Positions 24,550-39,179 are shown, counted from the stretch's first letter. The stretch is 64,000 bases of DNA from Cardinalis cardinalis (GCA_014549065.1 JACDOX010000031.1:3090686-3154685); one strand, 5' to 3'. Made by a program: numbers and translations. The notes: generated by a model from the sequence alone, not told the origin.

Positions 24550-27500
24550 GTTGGTTGACNTTTTTACAACCATATGCATTATATGTATTAATGCCAGTAT
24601 CAAAAATTTACATGGTGTTATAAAACAGAATAGCTTAAATAACTGGCCTGAGCTTTGCATGCTGTATTGTCTTTGAGGCAGGGGAATACTGTAGCTAAAC
24701 AGCCANGGCTTAATGCAGTGTTTGCTGACAATACCCGAATGTACAGCAGAAAAACCAGTAGTATGTGAAGGAAATAGGCAATTCCTTTGAAGCCAGGTGT
24801 TTGAGTAGGCTCACACATAGAGGTGTTCATCATTCTTCCGTGCAAGGAAGAAGGGAGAATTGGAGGGGTGTTGTCTTCCATTATAGCTACTGACTGTGAT
24901 GCTTAATATGTTGTGGAGTGGCGCTCAGATGCCATATTGACAGGTGCTGTTTAAGAAGTCAAACAGGAGATGATCTCTTTGAAAGTTATCTTGGTGCTTT
25001 GTTTTCTTGTGATAGAGAGAAGGTTGTTTTGCACTGTGAGTTTTCTGTGATGATCAAAAAGGAAGAAGCTATTGGTGGAGCTCCATGATTGGCTACTGTT
25101 TTAATATACCAAGCCTTGATCTCTGCCAGTCTCAGTTATTGGTGACTATGAGGGATAATCTTTTTCTGGGATGCTATGATAACCAATTCCCACCAAGGCT
25201 GTTTAAGCACAGCTGATGCTGCCTGTGGATTTACACCAGAGCAAATGAATTGTATTGACAAATGCTGGGTGTGGTACAGTTGGGATGCAGGGAACAGTCC
25301 AGGGGGATGCTGTGCAGCAGCTTGGCTAAATAAAGCATTCTGAAAACTCTTAATAGTCAAGGAGAGGTGTTATTGTGGGAAACCTGTTTTCTTGAGAGCT
25401 TCTGTCAACACCTGAATCCCAGTCAGGGATAGAAACAATCAAGAAACCAGCAAAACCCCANGTTTTGTTTTTCAAAAGCACAGTATTAGTTCAGTACAAG
25501 AAACTTAAATCTGCAGTTCTGTTAACTTAGCAAAGTAGTTCAAGAGGACAGAGTCTTATTTTTCTCAGTGATAATTCAGTTTTATCAAGCTCTTAGTGGT
25601 TCTGAAGTTTTACAGTATATGAACTACTGACCTGGATACAGAAGAGTGTAGTTCCTTTTTAGGTTAACTTCTTAAGTGTTCGCAACAGAGAGTGGACATG
25701 CTGATTCCAGCTACCTCCAAATTCACAAGCAGAATGAGATTTCAGGGAATCATCTGTGTTTTTGAATTTTGTTTCCTGAAATAACAGCCAGCGAAACAAT
25801 CTTCAGAAGCATCCATAGAACATTTGCTTTGTATGCTGCAGGTCCCAGAAAACACCTCCGGCCTCCCAGAGCCAAATTTAAACCCTGAGAGAGGCAAAGT
25901 AGTATTAGTGGCTGTGCAGAAATGTACACAATTTTTTCCATGGGGTCAGGGGCCCATATGCCCACACGGGGCAGCAGTTGTTGCCTGCTAAAACCAGAGC
26001 ACAGAATGTTGAGGAATTTCCCTTTGGTTTGATTGCTGACAGGTCAGCGGCTGCTGCCCATACCGATGTCTGATAGCTTGGGATGGGCCAGTGTTGTGGC
26101 AGAGCAAACACTTCCCTGCTCAGATCTCTTGGCTATGAATAGCAGGGTGAAAAACTGATACTTTCCAAATCTTACTTGCAGCATTCAGAAGTGTAGTGAT
26201 AAAATCCTGTATTTACAAGCTCAGGGAGGCATTTCACTGATAGAAAGTGTGAGAGGGTAAAAAACCAAACTAATTATCTGTAAGCCATCTTTGGATATAA
26301 TTTTTTTTACAGTGGACTACTCTTGCTGTCCAGGAGATAGCACAGACCAGTACTACCATAGTGTGGTAATGTTCTGTGTTGGATTGAGAAATAACTAGGA
26401 CAGGCTATGTCTTAGGCATTTGTTTTGGGAAGTGACACCAAGGCAGGAAAAGTTAAGAATTTATTTCTTGAGAGGGGCTGTTATACCCAGAGTCTGTGCA
26501 GAGGAGGGATGGCTTCCAGATCAAGCAAAAGCAAAAGGCTCTTGGAAGAATTTGACCTTTTTGCAGGTTTCTGTAATTGCATGACAGCTGTGTCTCTGTT
26601 AACTCTGTATTGCTGTTCCTCTCTCTGCTTTTGCTTTTCTGATTTAACACAGAGTGGTGGAATGAGGAAGGAAGAACTGGAGAACAGGGTGACCTCTTTC
26701 TTGTCAAGCCATAGTTCCACTCTCTCATGCCCTTCTGCTAACATCTCACAGTGATTGTGGGGAAACTGCTCCAAATATGTGCAGATTAGGAAGGGGGTTC
26801 TGAGTTATTTCTTCACATGTATTCTGTTTGGCAGCCTTTGCGAATGTAGGACTCCGAATCCTACTGGTGGTCTTTTATATAAGGAAAGTACTGTGATTAA
26901 ATCATATCACTGAATAAGAAAAGAAATGTGGTTACATGGAGGAATTCAAAGTTGGAGGCTAAAAATTCCTTTTCTGGGAAGAACTTATTCCAGAANGCTT
27001 AAGCAATAGAGGTGGAGAAGGCTTCTCTGTGGTCACTGTTAAGATCAGTTGATAAAGTTCTGGCTCCAGTAGGGAAGAGGTTGGATTTCAGCCAGCACCC
27101 TGCCTTANCTTTTTGTTTTATTGCTCCTCTACTAATCTAGTTTTGAAAGATTTTCACTGCTGACATGAAAATTTTGGTGTATTGTTGGGAGTGTAAACAG
27201 CCTGTATTGCATTGACTGGATGTTATATTGGTATATTTAAGGTCTTCCTTGGTCTGCCTCAAAATATATGTAGATGTGGTGTTGTATAAATAAGTGATAT
27301 CTAAGCATATATGCAACTGATGGAGGAAAAATGAGCATAATTCTTTGTTTCATAAAATGAGGTTAGATGAATATCTAGCAGAAAAAAGAAATATGCAAAA
27401 GTAAACCTGACAGCAAATGTGTATATTGAATGCATGCAGCTTATGATGCTTCTGCNTTTTCCATAATACTGACAGCTACATCCAAAGGTTCATTTGTCTG

Positions 27501-28274
27501 TTGGATCAGATATTTAAAGTTTGTTTTTCAGTGTGCAGTGGCTGAATGGGGGTGTAGAGGGGTGAGACTTGGGTAGGAGCTGGCAAGGAAATGGGTAACT
27601 GACAGAAAAACTATAGCTCAAAGGTTCTGGGCAAAATAAAGATCAAGACTTCAAAGCCAGGTAAACAGGACTGAAAGAAGGTCAGAGAGCAAAACTAAAG
27701 GGGAAAAAGAGGTTGTTCAGGTTGGAAAAGCACAGATCTGGGTTGTACTTAATGAGTGGCCATGGGTGCGATCACACCACTCACGCTATGGTTTCNTGAA
27801 CAGCTTCTGGAAATAACACTGGGCAGTTCAGTTGATCAGTTTTAATGATATTCTGAGTTATTTAATGCTGGAAAAGGGATGAACAACACTGAGTTTAATG
27901 CTGTAAAGATGACTCCTGATTTTCTGTGTCATGTCTTCAAAAAAAGCCGAAACCAAACCAACCAAGAGCAAACTTTAGCTCAANTGTTTAGAGGAAGGGA
28001 TTCAAGGAGGTGTTTCTTGAACTGTTGAAAGCCCACCCCATTTCAGCAATCTCCCAACCTCTTCTGTGCCCTTGCTTCACCTCCTCTGGCTCCTGCATGT
28101 AGCAGGGCATGGGAGGGTGCAGAACCTGCTAGCTGCGGGTTGCAGGCCTTGGGCTCTNCCCCATGCTCCACTGCAGGCTGGGCAAGCCCCTTCGTCATCC
28201 CATCTGATTCAGGATCTGCCCTGCTTTTGTGTGAAGTTTGGGTTCATTGGACTTCATCTTTTTGCTTTTTCATG

Positions 28275-28335
28275 CTTTTTAAAGCCTGGTCATGATAAAA
28301 AAAGCTTTTTTTAAGTCTGATCATGATAAAAAAAT
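28275..28335 (+). repeat. Imperfect 31-bp tandem duplication with A7GCT7 palindrome
   Basis: CTGGTCATGAT (28286-28296) and CTGATCATGAT (28317-28327) are 31 bp apart, each followed by seven A. Between them lies a perfect 16-bp palindrome, seven A, GC, seven T (28297-28312). It looks like a local slippage duplication. Confidence 0.85.
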
Positions 28336-31300
28336 GGCTTTGTAAAATGTATTTGAGAATGTTTCAAGGAAGTTTTATGGTTTTATTTGCATAGTCAGTA
28401 TAGTGGTAATAGTGTGGTGATATGTTTGGTTTTGCTTGTCAGCTGTCTCCTCTGTAATCCAAACAAATGCATTTTTTCTGGAAAGAAAGCGGCTGCTCTC
28501 AAGGAGTCTTTCTCATCTAGCTTAATTCAGTGGATTCTTGGAATATAATTATGACTAGAAACATCAGCCTGGTAAAATATATTAATCTCGAAGGAATTAC
28601 TTTGCACTGACCATCAGTCTATCTTTTTGTCATGTGCTTTTCAGTTTAGGTTACTCTCAGGCAAAGAGGCTGTAGTTTGATGTTTTGTCTTAATTAATTG
28701 TGATTATAAATTACTTGGATAAAACAGTGTAACGAATGACTACTTAAAAATGACTGATGGCCGCATTCAGCAAGGCAGAGAGATGTGAAGTTCTGTTGGT
28801 TTCAGCTGTTGTCTAGCATTTATCAAGATGGGTCCCTTAACAGTTGATTTTTAATGAATATTTCACAATGTAAATAGATAGCAGGCAGTTGTCTGGAGCT
28901 CAGTCATATTCATAGGGCAGATCTGCTTTTACTTGCTGTCACTGAAAAATGTAAAAGTTAATGCTGAAACTGTAGAGTGGGAGGAAAGCTTTTCCCCAAA
29001 TCTTATGTTGCGGAAAGGGAGGAGCAGCAGCGATTTTCTTTCTTTTCCTGTTCCTTGCATCAGCTGCCACATACTGGGCTGTCTCTTCCTCCTGTCTTTT
29101 CCCACTGNGTGCTGGAGGGCTGTGCATGGTGCACACTGTAGCTCCAGGTTTGCTCACTGTAGGCTCAGCCTTACTGCCGGTGGGGTGAGGTGAATTTGGA
29201 GCTGATGCCCATGACTGAAAAATTGCTGGGGTCATTTCCAANACTGAAATTTTCCAAGGAGAAAAAGGCATTTAAGCTGGCTTGCAACAAACCACTTCAG
29301 CTTTGTGAGTTTGCCTATGAACTCTTTCCTGTTTCCCTTGCATTTACAAAGTTACTGGATGATTTCTGGAAAAACCCTGATGTTCTTATTAGGCTTTCCT
29401 TATGATCAGCAGTACAAAATTTTTTCTACACAGCTCATTTTCTTCATTTCTGCCAGACAGATGCTTTCATAATCTCAGTTTCTTGTTTATGGATCCTGGA
29501 TCTTGGCTACATTCCTTTCATTTCCTAACTCTTTTGGTGACACGCATACATATAGATTATGGAAAAATCATATTTAGCAGTTGGATTGTGATCTGACCTT
29601 GTTTAAATAAAATTGGGCTATGATTTTGAGGGTTTTGTTTTTATATTTAATTTCTGCCAATGTGGATTGGGGGTGAAACATCCATGGGGTATCCTAACTA
29701 TTGTTTTTAAGTTTTATATATTAAAAAATGCAGTATATTTGGGAAGTGTTGTTTTACTGATTGAAGATAGCTGTGATCTTTTTGCACTCTGACTTCAGAA
29801 AGACAGAAAGTACTCATGGGGTGAGTTAGACTTGCCCTGTCAAAGCCTGGTCTTCTGCAAAATCTCAGACTTTGCTCTAAAATCAATACCGATATCTTCA
29901 CATGCTNTAAATAAGGTTGTGTTCTCAAATAGTCAGAGCAAAGTTGCCCCAAAGGCTTTGTTCATAACTGGGAGAAAGGTCTTTGGTTCAGTTGTGGTGT
30001 GGAAGGTTTCCATCCAGTGTCTGCACAGACTTCTGCTCTGCTTAGAGCTGCTCTGGAATATTTCAGGTGTATTGGTTTTTGAATTAAATTTTTTTATTAA
30101 ACACTTCTTGAAATAGGAAGAATGGAGAATTGCATAGAAGAGGATGGCAGCAATTTTCATGTGAGGTGATGTGTGGGGGAGTAAGGCAGCTCATAGTGCA
30201 GTTTACAGGAAAGTAGTTTGTCTGGAATTGAAAAAATGTGATAAGAATGTGGAATATTTAAAATGTTCTTTTCACAGTTCAAGTTATGAAAATTACTAAA
30301 TGNCATTTTCAAGCAAAGGTAGATCTTGCTGGTGTTGCTTGGATCATTTCTCCATAAAGAGATAGGTGGTGAGGATGGTCTGTGGGTAGTAAATTGTGAA
30401 TGTAGGTGAAAGCTATTTAAAAGCTTGCTTCAGCACCTACTGACTTAACTCAGTTCTGTAGAGTGCTGTTTAAACTACTTCTGAAAGTTAATAGATANGC
30501 CTTTTTGATCTTAGTAAATGCGTTAGCATCTATAATTTGTTNCTGACTGCTGTTGATTATAAGGCTTGGGGTGTGGTAACCCCAAGGGTATGATAACTTC
30601 ATCTGATTATTTAAGGTCATAGGGAGCTTTTAAATGCATCCTGTGNTCACAGTCCTCCTGTAAATGTTGCTTTGTTTTTTGAAGTTTGAGGAGTTTTTTG
30701 TCAGGTTGAGGGTTTTCTTTGATTTTTAATTCATTTTGGGAGTGTAAAAAAAATCCAAAAAACTTCATCTTGAAAAGATCAGCAAGAGCTGAGAGCAGAG
30801 TTAACAAAAACTAGCCTATGAGCATAAAATAACAAATAGCTTTATAGTGTGGGCAAAGACACCCTTGGTTCCCGCTTCTGGTGTTGAAGATGTGTGGTGT
30901 GTGTTGGTGTTCCCCTACTGGGAGGGAGAGACGTGTTAAAAGCAGAGTTCCTGCATCTTGGGTGGAGCAGAAACTGATACCATGGCCTCTTGTTTCTAAA
31001 ATTTGTCTTGTAGGCTATATATGAAGTAAAATGGTGGAAACAGCCTGAAGATCTAGGTGAAAAGTTTTCAGGTGNGCATTCCTCAGTTCAGGCTATAAGT
31101 GGGAAGCGAGCCAAGAGTGTTACAGATTTAGCTTAGATCAGGAAATGCTTCCATGCGTGTCCTGGCCCATCAGGCTGTTTTACCTCATGGCATGGCCCAG
31201 GGCTGCACAAATTAGGTGACTTGGAAGAAACCTGGTTTGGTGTTTCCAAACCACTGTTGTTTCAAACCACTTTCTTCTGTTCCTTTTTCAGCCTTGACAT

Positions 31301-32674
31301 CTCTTCTGGGGACTGGTTCTAGCTGATGGGACATAATCCACAGAGAACTAGATTGTGAATGCCTGGATTAGTTCTTTTCAATTCCAGTTATTTTGCTGAA
31401 GGCTCCTGTCTTCTACTAGTTAGCAGAGAGCAATAAGCATCTCCAGAGGGCACTTCTTCCCATGGGATTTCTGTCCTCCCTGGGAGGACATCTGTTCTGC
31501 CTGTAAGATGTGATGGTACAGATGCTGTGAGTACACGAGGCTCCACTCTGCTGGACTCATTCTCCAGCCCTTGGGTTTCCAAAACACCCCTGAGCATCCC
31601 TGCTCTTGCAGCCTGACTTCTCTGCTGCCACACAGTCTCTCGGGAATGAAAGAGCAGTCACCATGATCATTTCACCTTTTAATCCTAGTGCACTTAGTGA
31701 ACAATTACACTAATTCTGGTAATGACTAAATTTATACTGCTCCAGAGAGGGAAGCNCCAGGCATTTAATTTCCAAGCTGTTTGACAAGACCATTTTAATG
31801 TGTGTATTTTCAGAAGAATGACACCCGTTTCCAAAGTACCTAATGGGGACAAAAATGTTTAAATTCATACTCTCGGGTTTACAGTTTCCAAGAAAGAGAA
31901 TAATCAGAATTTCTGATTATTGAGCATGGTCCATCAAATAAAACAATTTAAAAACAGATATACGGGACTTGCTACTTCAGCTTATTTAATAATGACCTCT
32001 TTCTGGTCATTAGTTATAAGCATGTACGTTTGCATGGAAAAAAAAAGGTACTTCTCTTGGGTACAGATATTAATTCTCAGCGTTATGAAGCATCACAACT
32101 AATTGCATTTTGGAGTTAATCTTTTCTTTGTGATGAAGAGGGGAAGAATCTTCTCCATCTGAACAGTGGTGCTAACTAAATTACATCAAACCAGATACTG
32201 AAATACTATGTATTCTTGTTTTCCTTTTCCTGTATATCTGACAATAAGAATTTGGTGGTAGAAATAAATGCATTTGGATTTTAGTATTTTTGACAGCCGG
32301 TGGGGAGCATGATGTCGAACAATGGCAATTTGTCACTTCTCATATGATGGTGTAGAAGAATGTGTTAGAATTCGGTAGCTAGCACATAAGGAGAGGACAG
32401 TTTAGTACTGATACCCACTGCTAACAGACCTGAATAATGATTCCACTGAATATGGTATTTCCTATNCCCAAGGACATGTGTCTAAAAGAGAAAACAGGCT
32501 CTCAGTATTAATCTAAGTCTCACTCTTGTGCTTCCCACGTGGTGATTCATTAAGTCTTTCTTATGCAGAGGTCTGATGATGAGTCAGGAAAAAGAGCAAG
32601 TTCTCTGCTTTGAGGCTGTCACCTTCTTTTGAACTTTGCTATTTACTGAAGTTTTTTGATGTTCAGTTTAATAA

Positions 32675-32706
32675 CAGTCAGCTGCAGCTGTGATTGCAGT
32701 CAGCTG
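32675..32706. repeat. Cluster of three CAGCTG E-boxes in a short direct repeat
   Basis: The string cagtcagctg occurs twice (from 32675 and from 32697), giving CAGCTG at 32679-32684, 32685-32690 and 32701-32706. CAGCTG is a bHLH-type E-box. Function is unknown. Confidence 0.6.
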
Positions 32707-35116
32707 CGATGGACATGTGGGCATAGCTCCAGTGAAAACAAAAGCCTAGGCTTTCAAACATTATAGGTAAATGTGCTGAATTTCCACCTTTATTAAGTAA
32801 TACAGAAGTATTTCAGTATTTGTGTTAGGGAGAAAAAAAAANCATACAAAAAACCCCCAACCACTAGTGGCTAAACACATGACAAAAGGTGTCTTAGAAA
32901 TAGCAAGATACAAAACATTATTTTTTCCTTGGCTTTGTTTTTTCTTTTTTTAAAAGAGTATAGTACAAACCTCATAACCCAAACATATGGAGTACAGTCT
33001 TGAGTTTCATTTAAAATATATAGACTTGGGATTAGGTATTTCTGAAGTGAGATGACAGTGAGAATCTCTCTTGCAAATTAAGTAGTGCCTGATGGTCTTA
33101 GGAAGACGAAAATTAACTTGGATGTGTAGGTTGTCTTAAGTGCAGTGGAACTGAGATGATGTTTGCTGAACTACTCTTTGGAGATTTACATAATGGATGA
33201 GGTACAGGAGCTCCAGGCAGCATGACAGTGGAGTTTATTTTATCACAGGATGTAAAACAAGTGAATCGCCTTAATAATCTCTGCAGAAAGCAAGGGTAGT
33301 CTTCCCTTTTTTTTTTCTTAATATAGAGAAAGAGAGCCAGAGAGTTCACAATATCCTGGTTTTTCATGTACAAGGAACCAAACCTTTCTTTAGAATGACC
33401 TGAATCCATTCAGCCATCATGCTTTCTTAGTGAGGACTTTCAAAGCTCTTCAGGGGAGACAAGCAACATACATCTCTGAAAATGTCTTGTATGTAGTGAA
33501 ATGAGATGGTAATTCATGGCTTGATATAAGATGTTCATAACAGGTTGGGTAGTTATTCTAACTGTTATATATTTAAATATATGGAAAGCATTTATAAACC
33601 AAGCATACCTGCTGTTAGTTCTATAGTGGTAATGATAATTTCAAAAGTTTTAGAGCCTTTGTCATTTCAAAGTGGGTGCATTTAGGAAAGATGCTTTAAT
33701 GTTAAAAGGTTGCTGTATTTCATTTTTATCAAACCAGTTTAAACACTTTGGTTGGTGTGGAAGTTTCTGGTTTTCTACTTCAGCTGATANTATCTCTTCA
33801 GCATGGAAAATGGACAAGGAAACACTGGAAAAGTAAAATGGTTGAGTGTAGGTGGTAATAAGAACACCCAACTCCTGTTGTATCCTTTTCAGCTGTGTAT
33901 TTGGCTTCAAGCNAGAGTCGGACTCTTATGCTATTCTGAATCTAAATGTGCCATTGCTCTTTGATCTTTAGCAAAACTTCCTAACGATCAAGGCTACTTA
34001 GCGCTTTTGCTTGAAGGAAAAGATTTACTTTTGGGCATAGCAAGTTTCCAGAAGAGCTAATGATGTCCTTAGGTTCTGGTTTTTGTGAGCTATATGCAGC
34101 TTAAGCATTCTTTTGTATTAATCTTATGTCAATTGCTAGTTCTTCTAGAAGAGCCCGGGCAAGTATTTAATTATAAAATGTTGCACAGAAAAAAGGCATG
34201 CATTTACCTAATGTGAAACCAGGTTATCAGAAAAAAAAGTCAACATTCATTGAATGTAGTATTATGTGTGTTTCTGCTTTTGTTAATGAAAAAACATATT
34301 TCCAGTGATTTCAGCCGTGATAGACAATAGCTAGTCGATCTACTGGGTATGCTGTGCTCCACTCTTAATTCCCAGATGCAGGCTGGGATTAGTTCTGCCA
34401 GATTTCCTCTGGATACTGGATAGCATTTATTGTTTATCAGTTGATGTACAAAGTTTTATTTTTTCCTTTTGTGGGTTTTTTTTCCTGTGTTTCTAGTAAA
34501 TGTGTTATTTCTGTCAAGTCACGAGTGTGTATCAGTAACAGTTACTGCAGTGTGGAAGGAAGGGCACCAACGTGATAACCCATCTGCTTATATTTGCTGG
34601 TGTCTCTGCACAGTGCCAGCCTGATGGGATCAGAGACCGAGGAATCTTTTATAAGAACAGAGTTGTTTTCATCAGAAAGTGTTTTAAAACACTGAAATTC
34701 TTCCACCCNGTTGGCTCTGAAATCTCCCACGTGGGGATCTTTAGAGTAAATAAATAAAAGATCACACCAGGCAAATGTGATTTAAAGTGTTTGTAACTGT
34801 TCCCTAAACAGCAGTAAAATCCTAAATATGATATGAGCAAGGCAAACAAGGGGAAAGTTCACTTCAGCCTCCAGACTTGGTATTTGCACTTTGTAGCTAT
34901 GCAGCACCAGACCCTGTGTGCACAGGAGAGGATTCTGAAGAGTCCTGGTGTCTGAAGAACATCCCCCTGGGTTAGGACAGCTTCCTCATGCCCTTCTTTG
35001 GGCTGTGTGTGCATTCCAATCAGAGAAGTGTCTTATTTGTAATCCAAACCTGAGTGAACTACCAGTATTTGCCTGCACAGAGACAAATATTAAATCATTT
35101 GAGCTGGACATGGCTT

Positions 35117-35755
35117 TAAAGATACAGCCCCACTGCTGTGGGCATGGACACCTTTCACCAGGTTCCTCAGAGCACCATTCAAACAGGCCNTGAACACTTT
35201 AGGCATGGGGCATCCACTGATTCTCTGGGAAACCTTTTTCATTACCTCACCAGCCTCACAGTAAACAATTTTTCCTAGTATCTAATCTGACCCTACCCTC
35301 TTTCAGTTTGAAACCATTCCCCCTTGTCCTATCACTACATACACACAAAAAGTCTCCATCTTTCTTGTAGGCTCACTACAGGTACTGGAAGGCTGCTGTA
35401 AGTTCTCCCTGAAACCTCTTGTCCAGGCTGAACAGTCCCAATTCTCCTAGCCTTTCTTGACATGAGAGCTGTTCCATCCCTCTAAACATCCTGGTGTCCC
35501 TGCTCTGGACTCATTCCCACAGGTCCATGTCCTCCCTGTGCTGGGACCCCAGAGCTGGATGCAGCCCTGCAGGTGGGGTCAGAGCAGAGGGGCAGAATCC
35601 CCTCCCTGTCCCTGCTGCCCACGGGGCTTTGGATGCAGCCCAGGACACGTTTGGCTCTCTGGGCTGTGAGTGCCCACGGCTGGGTCATGTCCGGTCTCTC
35701 ACCCATCACAGCACCCCAAGCCCTTCTCAGCAGGGCTGGACTTGATCTACTTTAG
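35117..35755 (-). mobile_element. CR1 LINE, 5'-truncated, antisense to KLF12
   Basis: About 640 bp of CR1 3' sequence in reverse complement, relatively well preserved. Segments include catggggcatccactgattc, gaaaccattcccccttgtcc, gtactggaaggctgctgtaa, agagctggatgcagccctgc and tttggatgcagcccaggaca. The extreme 3' tip with the octamer repeats is missing or degraded. It is the most GC-rich stretch I noticed in the window, which reflects the LINE and not a CpG-island promoter. Confidence 0.95.
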
Positions 35756-36518
35756 CCTGAGTGTGGTGGTTTTCTTAAACTGTTGTTTATTTAGTTATAT
35801 ATCCTGAAGGTTTCAGTTGCAAAAGTTTGCAAGTTGTACAGATCTTAAAGAATAAGCATTTGCTGCTTGTTGGGTTATTGTACCATGAAGTGTCTGCTGC
35901 CTTCAGCTCTTTTTTGAGATAGCNACTCAGAAATGCTTATCACATTTTGATGAACGTGTATTCCTTGCTAATGAGGAATGAAACTGGGCATTTCCTATGT
36001 TGGCTTGTACTGCTTTGAACCCTGGGGAGCATTCCATCTAGTCAGCCAGGATTCTGCCCTGCATGAGTGTAACTACTAACCTCTTAGTAGGCATTTCAGA
36101 GTGATGAGCATGTGAAGTACTTACTGGTACCCACTTGCAAAATTTCAACAACTATCCAATCCAAGTATAAACCTTTATATCTGACCCTGAAGCAGTTGTA
36201 TGGCAGAATGGGAAGGATTTTTTTCTATTTCTAAAAGGCTTGCTTTGTGTAGGGTTCTATGGGACTTGATAATCAGATATTGTCATAACTGTATTAACAG
36301 TGATGTCTTTGATTAATTTAGTAGTTCCTCACAGTTGAGTGGGTGATATGACTTTTTTTTTTCTTCACAGTTGTGGTATATTCTGGTTAATACTCAAATT
36401 TGTGCTTTGAAGTAAGAGATTAATCCATTGATTTTCCAAATATTCTTTCATGTTGCAAATAAATTTAGAGTTCTGTTGTTCTTCAGGCATGTGACCAACT
36501 GAGAGTTATCATTACTTT

Positions 36519-36594
36519 AAAAAACACAACCAAAACAATAACAAGAACAAACTCCCAAACAAGTGACAAAATACAAACAGAAACCACCACCCCT
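36519..36594 (+). repeat. CAA/A-rich low-complexity tract
   Basis: About 75 bp nearly devoid of T, built from loose caa and aaac units. It could be an old A-rich retroposon tail or a purine-rich simple repeat. Confidence 0.65.
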
Positions 36595-38663
36595 GAATGT
36601 TTCGGACACCATTTTAAACTTTAAAATAAATGATGGTAGAATTTCACATTTTTCACTTAAGAATGGATAATTTATTCCTACTGGCACCAAACAGGTAATA
36701 AAATTACGAAGCTTTTTTCTAAAATTCTTGAAATTATGAATTCATTAATATCTTCAGACAATATGGAGTATACCTCAAAATACTAAAGGCATGGAGGTGC
36801 TTACAGGCACTGGATGGAAGTCTTGATGGTACTAAGCCAGGAGATGAACCTTTTAGGAAACAGGTCTAACAGTGATGTAACTTTGGTGCTTTTCATCACA
36901 AAACCCAGGTTCTCTTAGCTGAAGTCCCATGAGGAGTGNTTTTTAAGAAAAGGTATGTTTTAATGAAAAAAGTTCTTAAAATTATTTGTACTTTACTTGT
37001 GAAGTGGTGACTTGGCATGAGCTTTCAGCATAGAAAGCATTCTTGTGAATCAGCTACATTGATTGAGGGAATCACTCACCAGATTTGTGTCCGGCATCAT
37101 TCAGTGTCTGATAAACACTGCTCTTGACACAACTGTGGCTGTGATTTTAGTGGTGAGAATATTTTAGTAATGTTTATTGAATTTCAGCATCCAGAATAAT
37201 GATAGAGGTAGTTTGTCATGTTATTAATGTTCAAGGTCTGGGTATCTTCAGAAAGATGCAGTACACATAACACTCTATCTCTATACAGAGGTCGTTGTTT
37301 AAAAATATGAGCAACTTAACCCATCCAGTTCTTGTGGTGCAAAGTAAATCTAATAAAAGCATTTTAGTCTTTGTGAGACNTAGCTAATGTGGACAGGAAA
37401 TCGTTTTCATCATTTTACACAGTGTAACTAAGCCACGTGTTGGAAATAAATACGTGATTTATACAGGCACAATTTCTTTTATGTCCTAATGAGAAATGTT
37501 AAATATATTAGTATGACTTGGGGCTTGACACATGCTCTGAAGGCTATGTATGATGCCAAGCAACCAATTATCTCAGTGCATTATTTCTTGAAAGCCTTGA
37601 CATGTGTAAGGTCACGATACATTTTTAAAGAGAGCGTGATGCTGGGGTTGATACNGGATGAAAGGATGATACAAATAACAACACTTTGTTAGATCTTCCT
37701 GCTGTGCAATGTATAATCAGGTGCTCTGACTTCAAGAAGACTAATGAGGATTTAAAGACCCAGTGGTGCACATTTAGCAGTCATGCATGATTCTGTCAAA
37801 TGCTTTTGCAAAGGGNGCCTCTGATGCAAGGTACAATTGAAAAGCAGGTAGGAATGAATAGTTTTATTGTATAACTTGGTGTAAATNTTCTCGAGGTTTC
37901 AGTGAGCACACCAATAGGTTTCTTTGCCAGGTGCTGTTGTTTGGCTGTGATTTTTACCAGTCCTGAAGCTGGCCAGCAGCACGCATGGGCAGGCTGTATC
38001 ACTGTGTGTTCAGCAATCAAATAGTCACTGAGAGGAACAAAGGGAGAGGGCTCTCAAGTTATTGTTTGAAGTTCATACCAAGCTGTATATGCTGTGTGCT
38101 GACCATCTCATTTACCTCTGCAGTAAACATCAGGTAGTGAAATCCTGCAGAAGAACAGACAGTGGCCTAGCTAGCTGTAGGTACCTTTTGGCAGTGATCC
38201 GTACCAGCTACTCGGCAGAAGAATGTCAATTCATTCTGGAGTGTAGCTCTTGAGACCAGNATGCCATGGTTTAGAGCTGATTTAACTTTGATGTTTTTGG
38301 CATGTATTATACATAAAGAAAAGACATAAAAATAGAAATGTATTTTCTGTTAGAGCAAATGACCATCTACCTTACCTGCTTCTGCTTTCAGTAGNCAATA
38401 TAANGGATGCTTAGGGAAAAGCTGTAGCNAGGCTGTTGTGTGAGTGATGGTATTGCCCCAGTACCTCTTCCAAGTTTGCATAGCCAGAGGTTATATCTGT
38501 ATTTTTGTNCTTGATGATAGCTCCTGGTAAACAAATCTGTAGAAAAGTGCAATTGTTTTTTAGCCAATATCCAGCCCATAAGACAGGCAGACTTGTCACG
38601 AGACCAGGTTCTCTCTGTGTGCAAGTTAGGGCTTCCAGTGCAAATCCCATGGTTTCCAGTTAG

Positions 38664-38736
38664 CACCTGCTTTGAGTAGGAGGTTGGACTGGAGATCTCC
38701 TGAAATGCTTTCCTGCTAAATTATCCTGCAATCCTA
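38664..38736 (+). mobile_element. CR1 LINE 3' tip, sense orientation
   Basis: The sequence acctgctttgagtaggaggt followed by tggactggagatctcctgaa and ttatcctgcaatcct matches the CR1 tail in sense orientation, ending in degraded terminal octamers. About 70 bp. Confidence 0.85.
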
Positions 38737-38850
38737 ACAAAAAACCAGCTTGGCCGTAGCATTCATTGTTCCCCTGGTTTTTCCATGATATTTCATGCTG
38801 TAAAATGACTTGGTATAAATGAATTATGCATTAGCTTGTCTTTTGCCTAG

Positions 38851-38864
38851 ACACACACACACAC
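38851..38864. repeat. Short AC dinucleotide repeat (AC7)
   Basis: Seven AC units, potentially variable in length between individuals. Confidence 0.9.
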
Positions 38865-39179
38865 TCATATATTTTGTTTATAACCTCTAATTTAATATAA
38901 CTGCCAAGTTTGATTTGCTTTATGTAGCAAATTAGGTATCTCTGCCTTTTAAAGAAGTTTTAATGAAAGTTCAGAGTGTCTGTTAATGTACTACTATGTG
39001 TGCTACTTGTATATCTCTTTCTGATATTTTCCAGATTTTTATGGCTCTGTCTAGAGTTGCTTAAACTATTCTTTAATCTTGAAGTTTGCCATTATTTTGA
39101 TAATTTGCAGTAATTTTGTGCAGAGCACTTGTTTTTAAAACGTGTTTGAGGAATCACGGTTTTTTTGAGAATCTGTGGG

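Noticed and set aside
35482..35755. GC-richer frames of 60-83 codons as possible exon or CpG island
   Set aside because: Fully explained by the CR1 3' half in antisense orientation.
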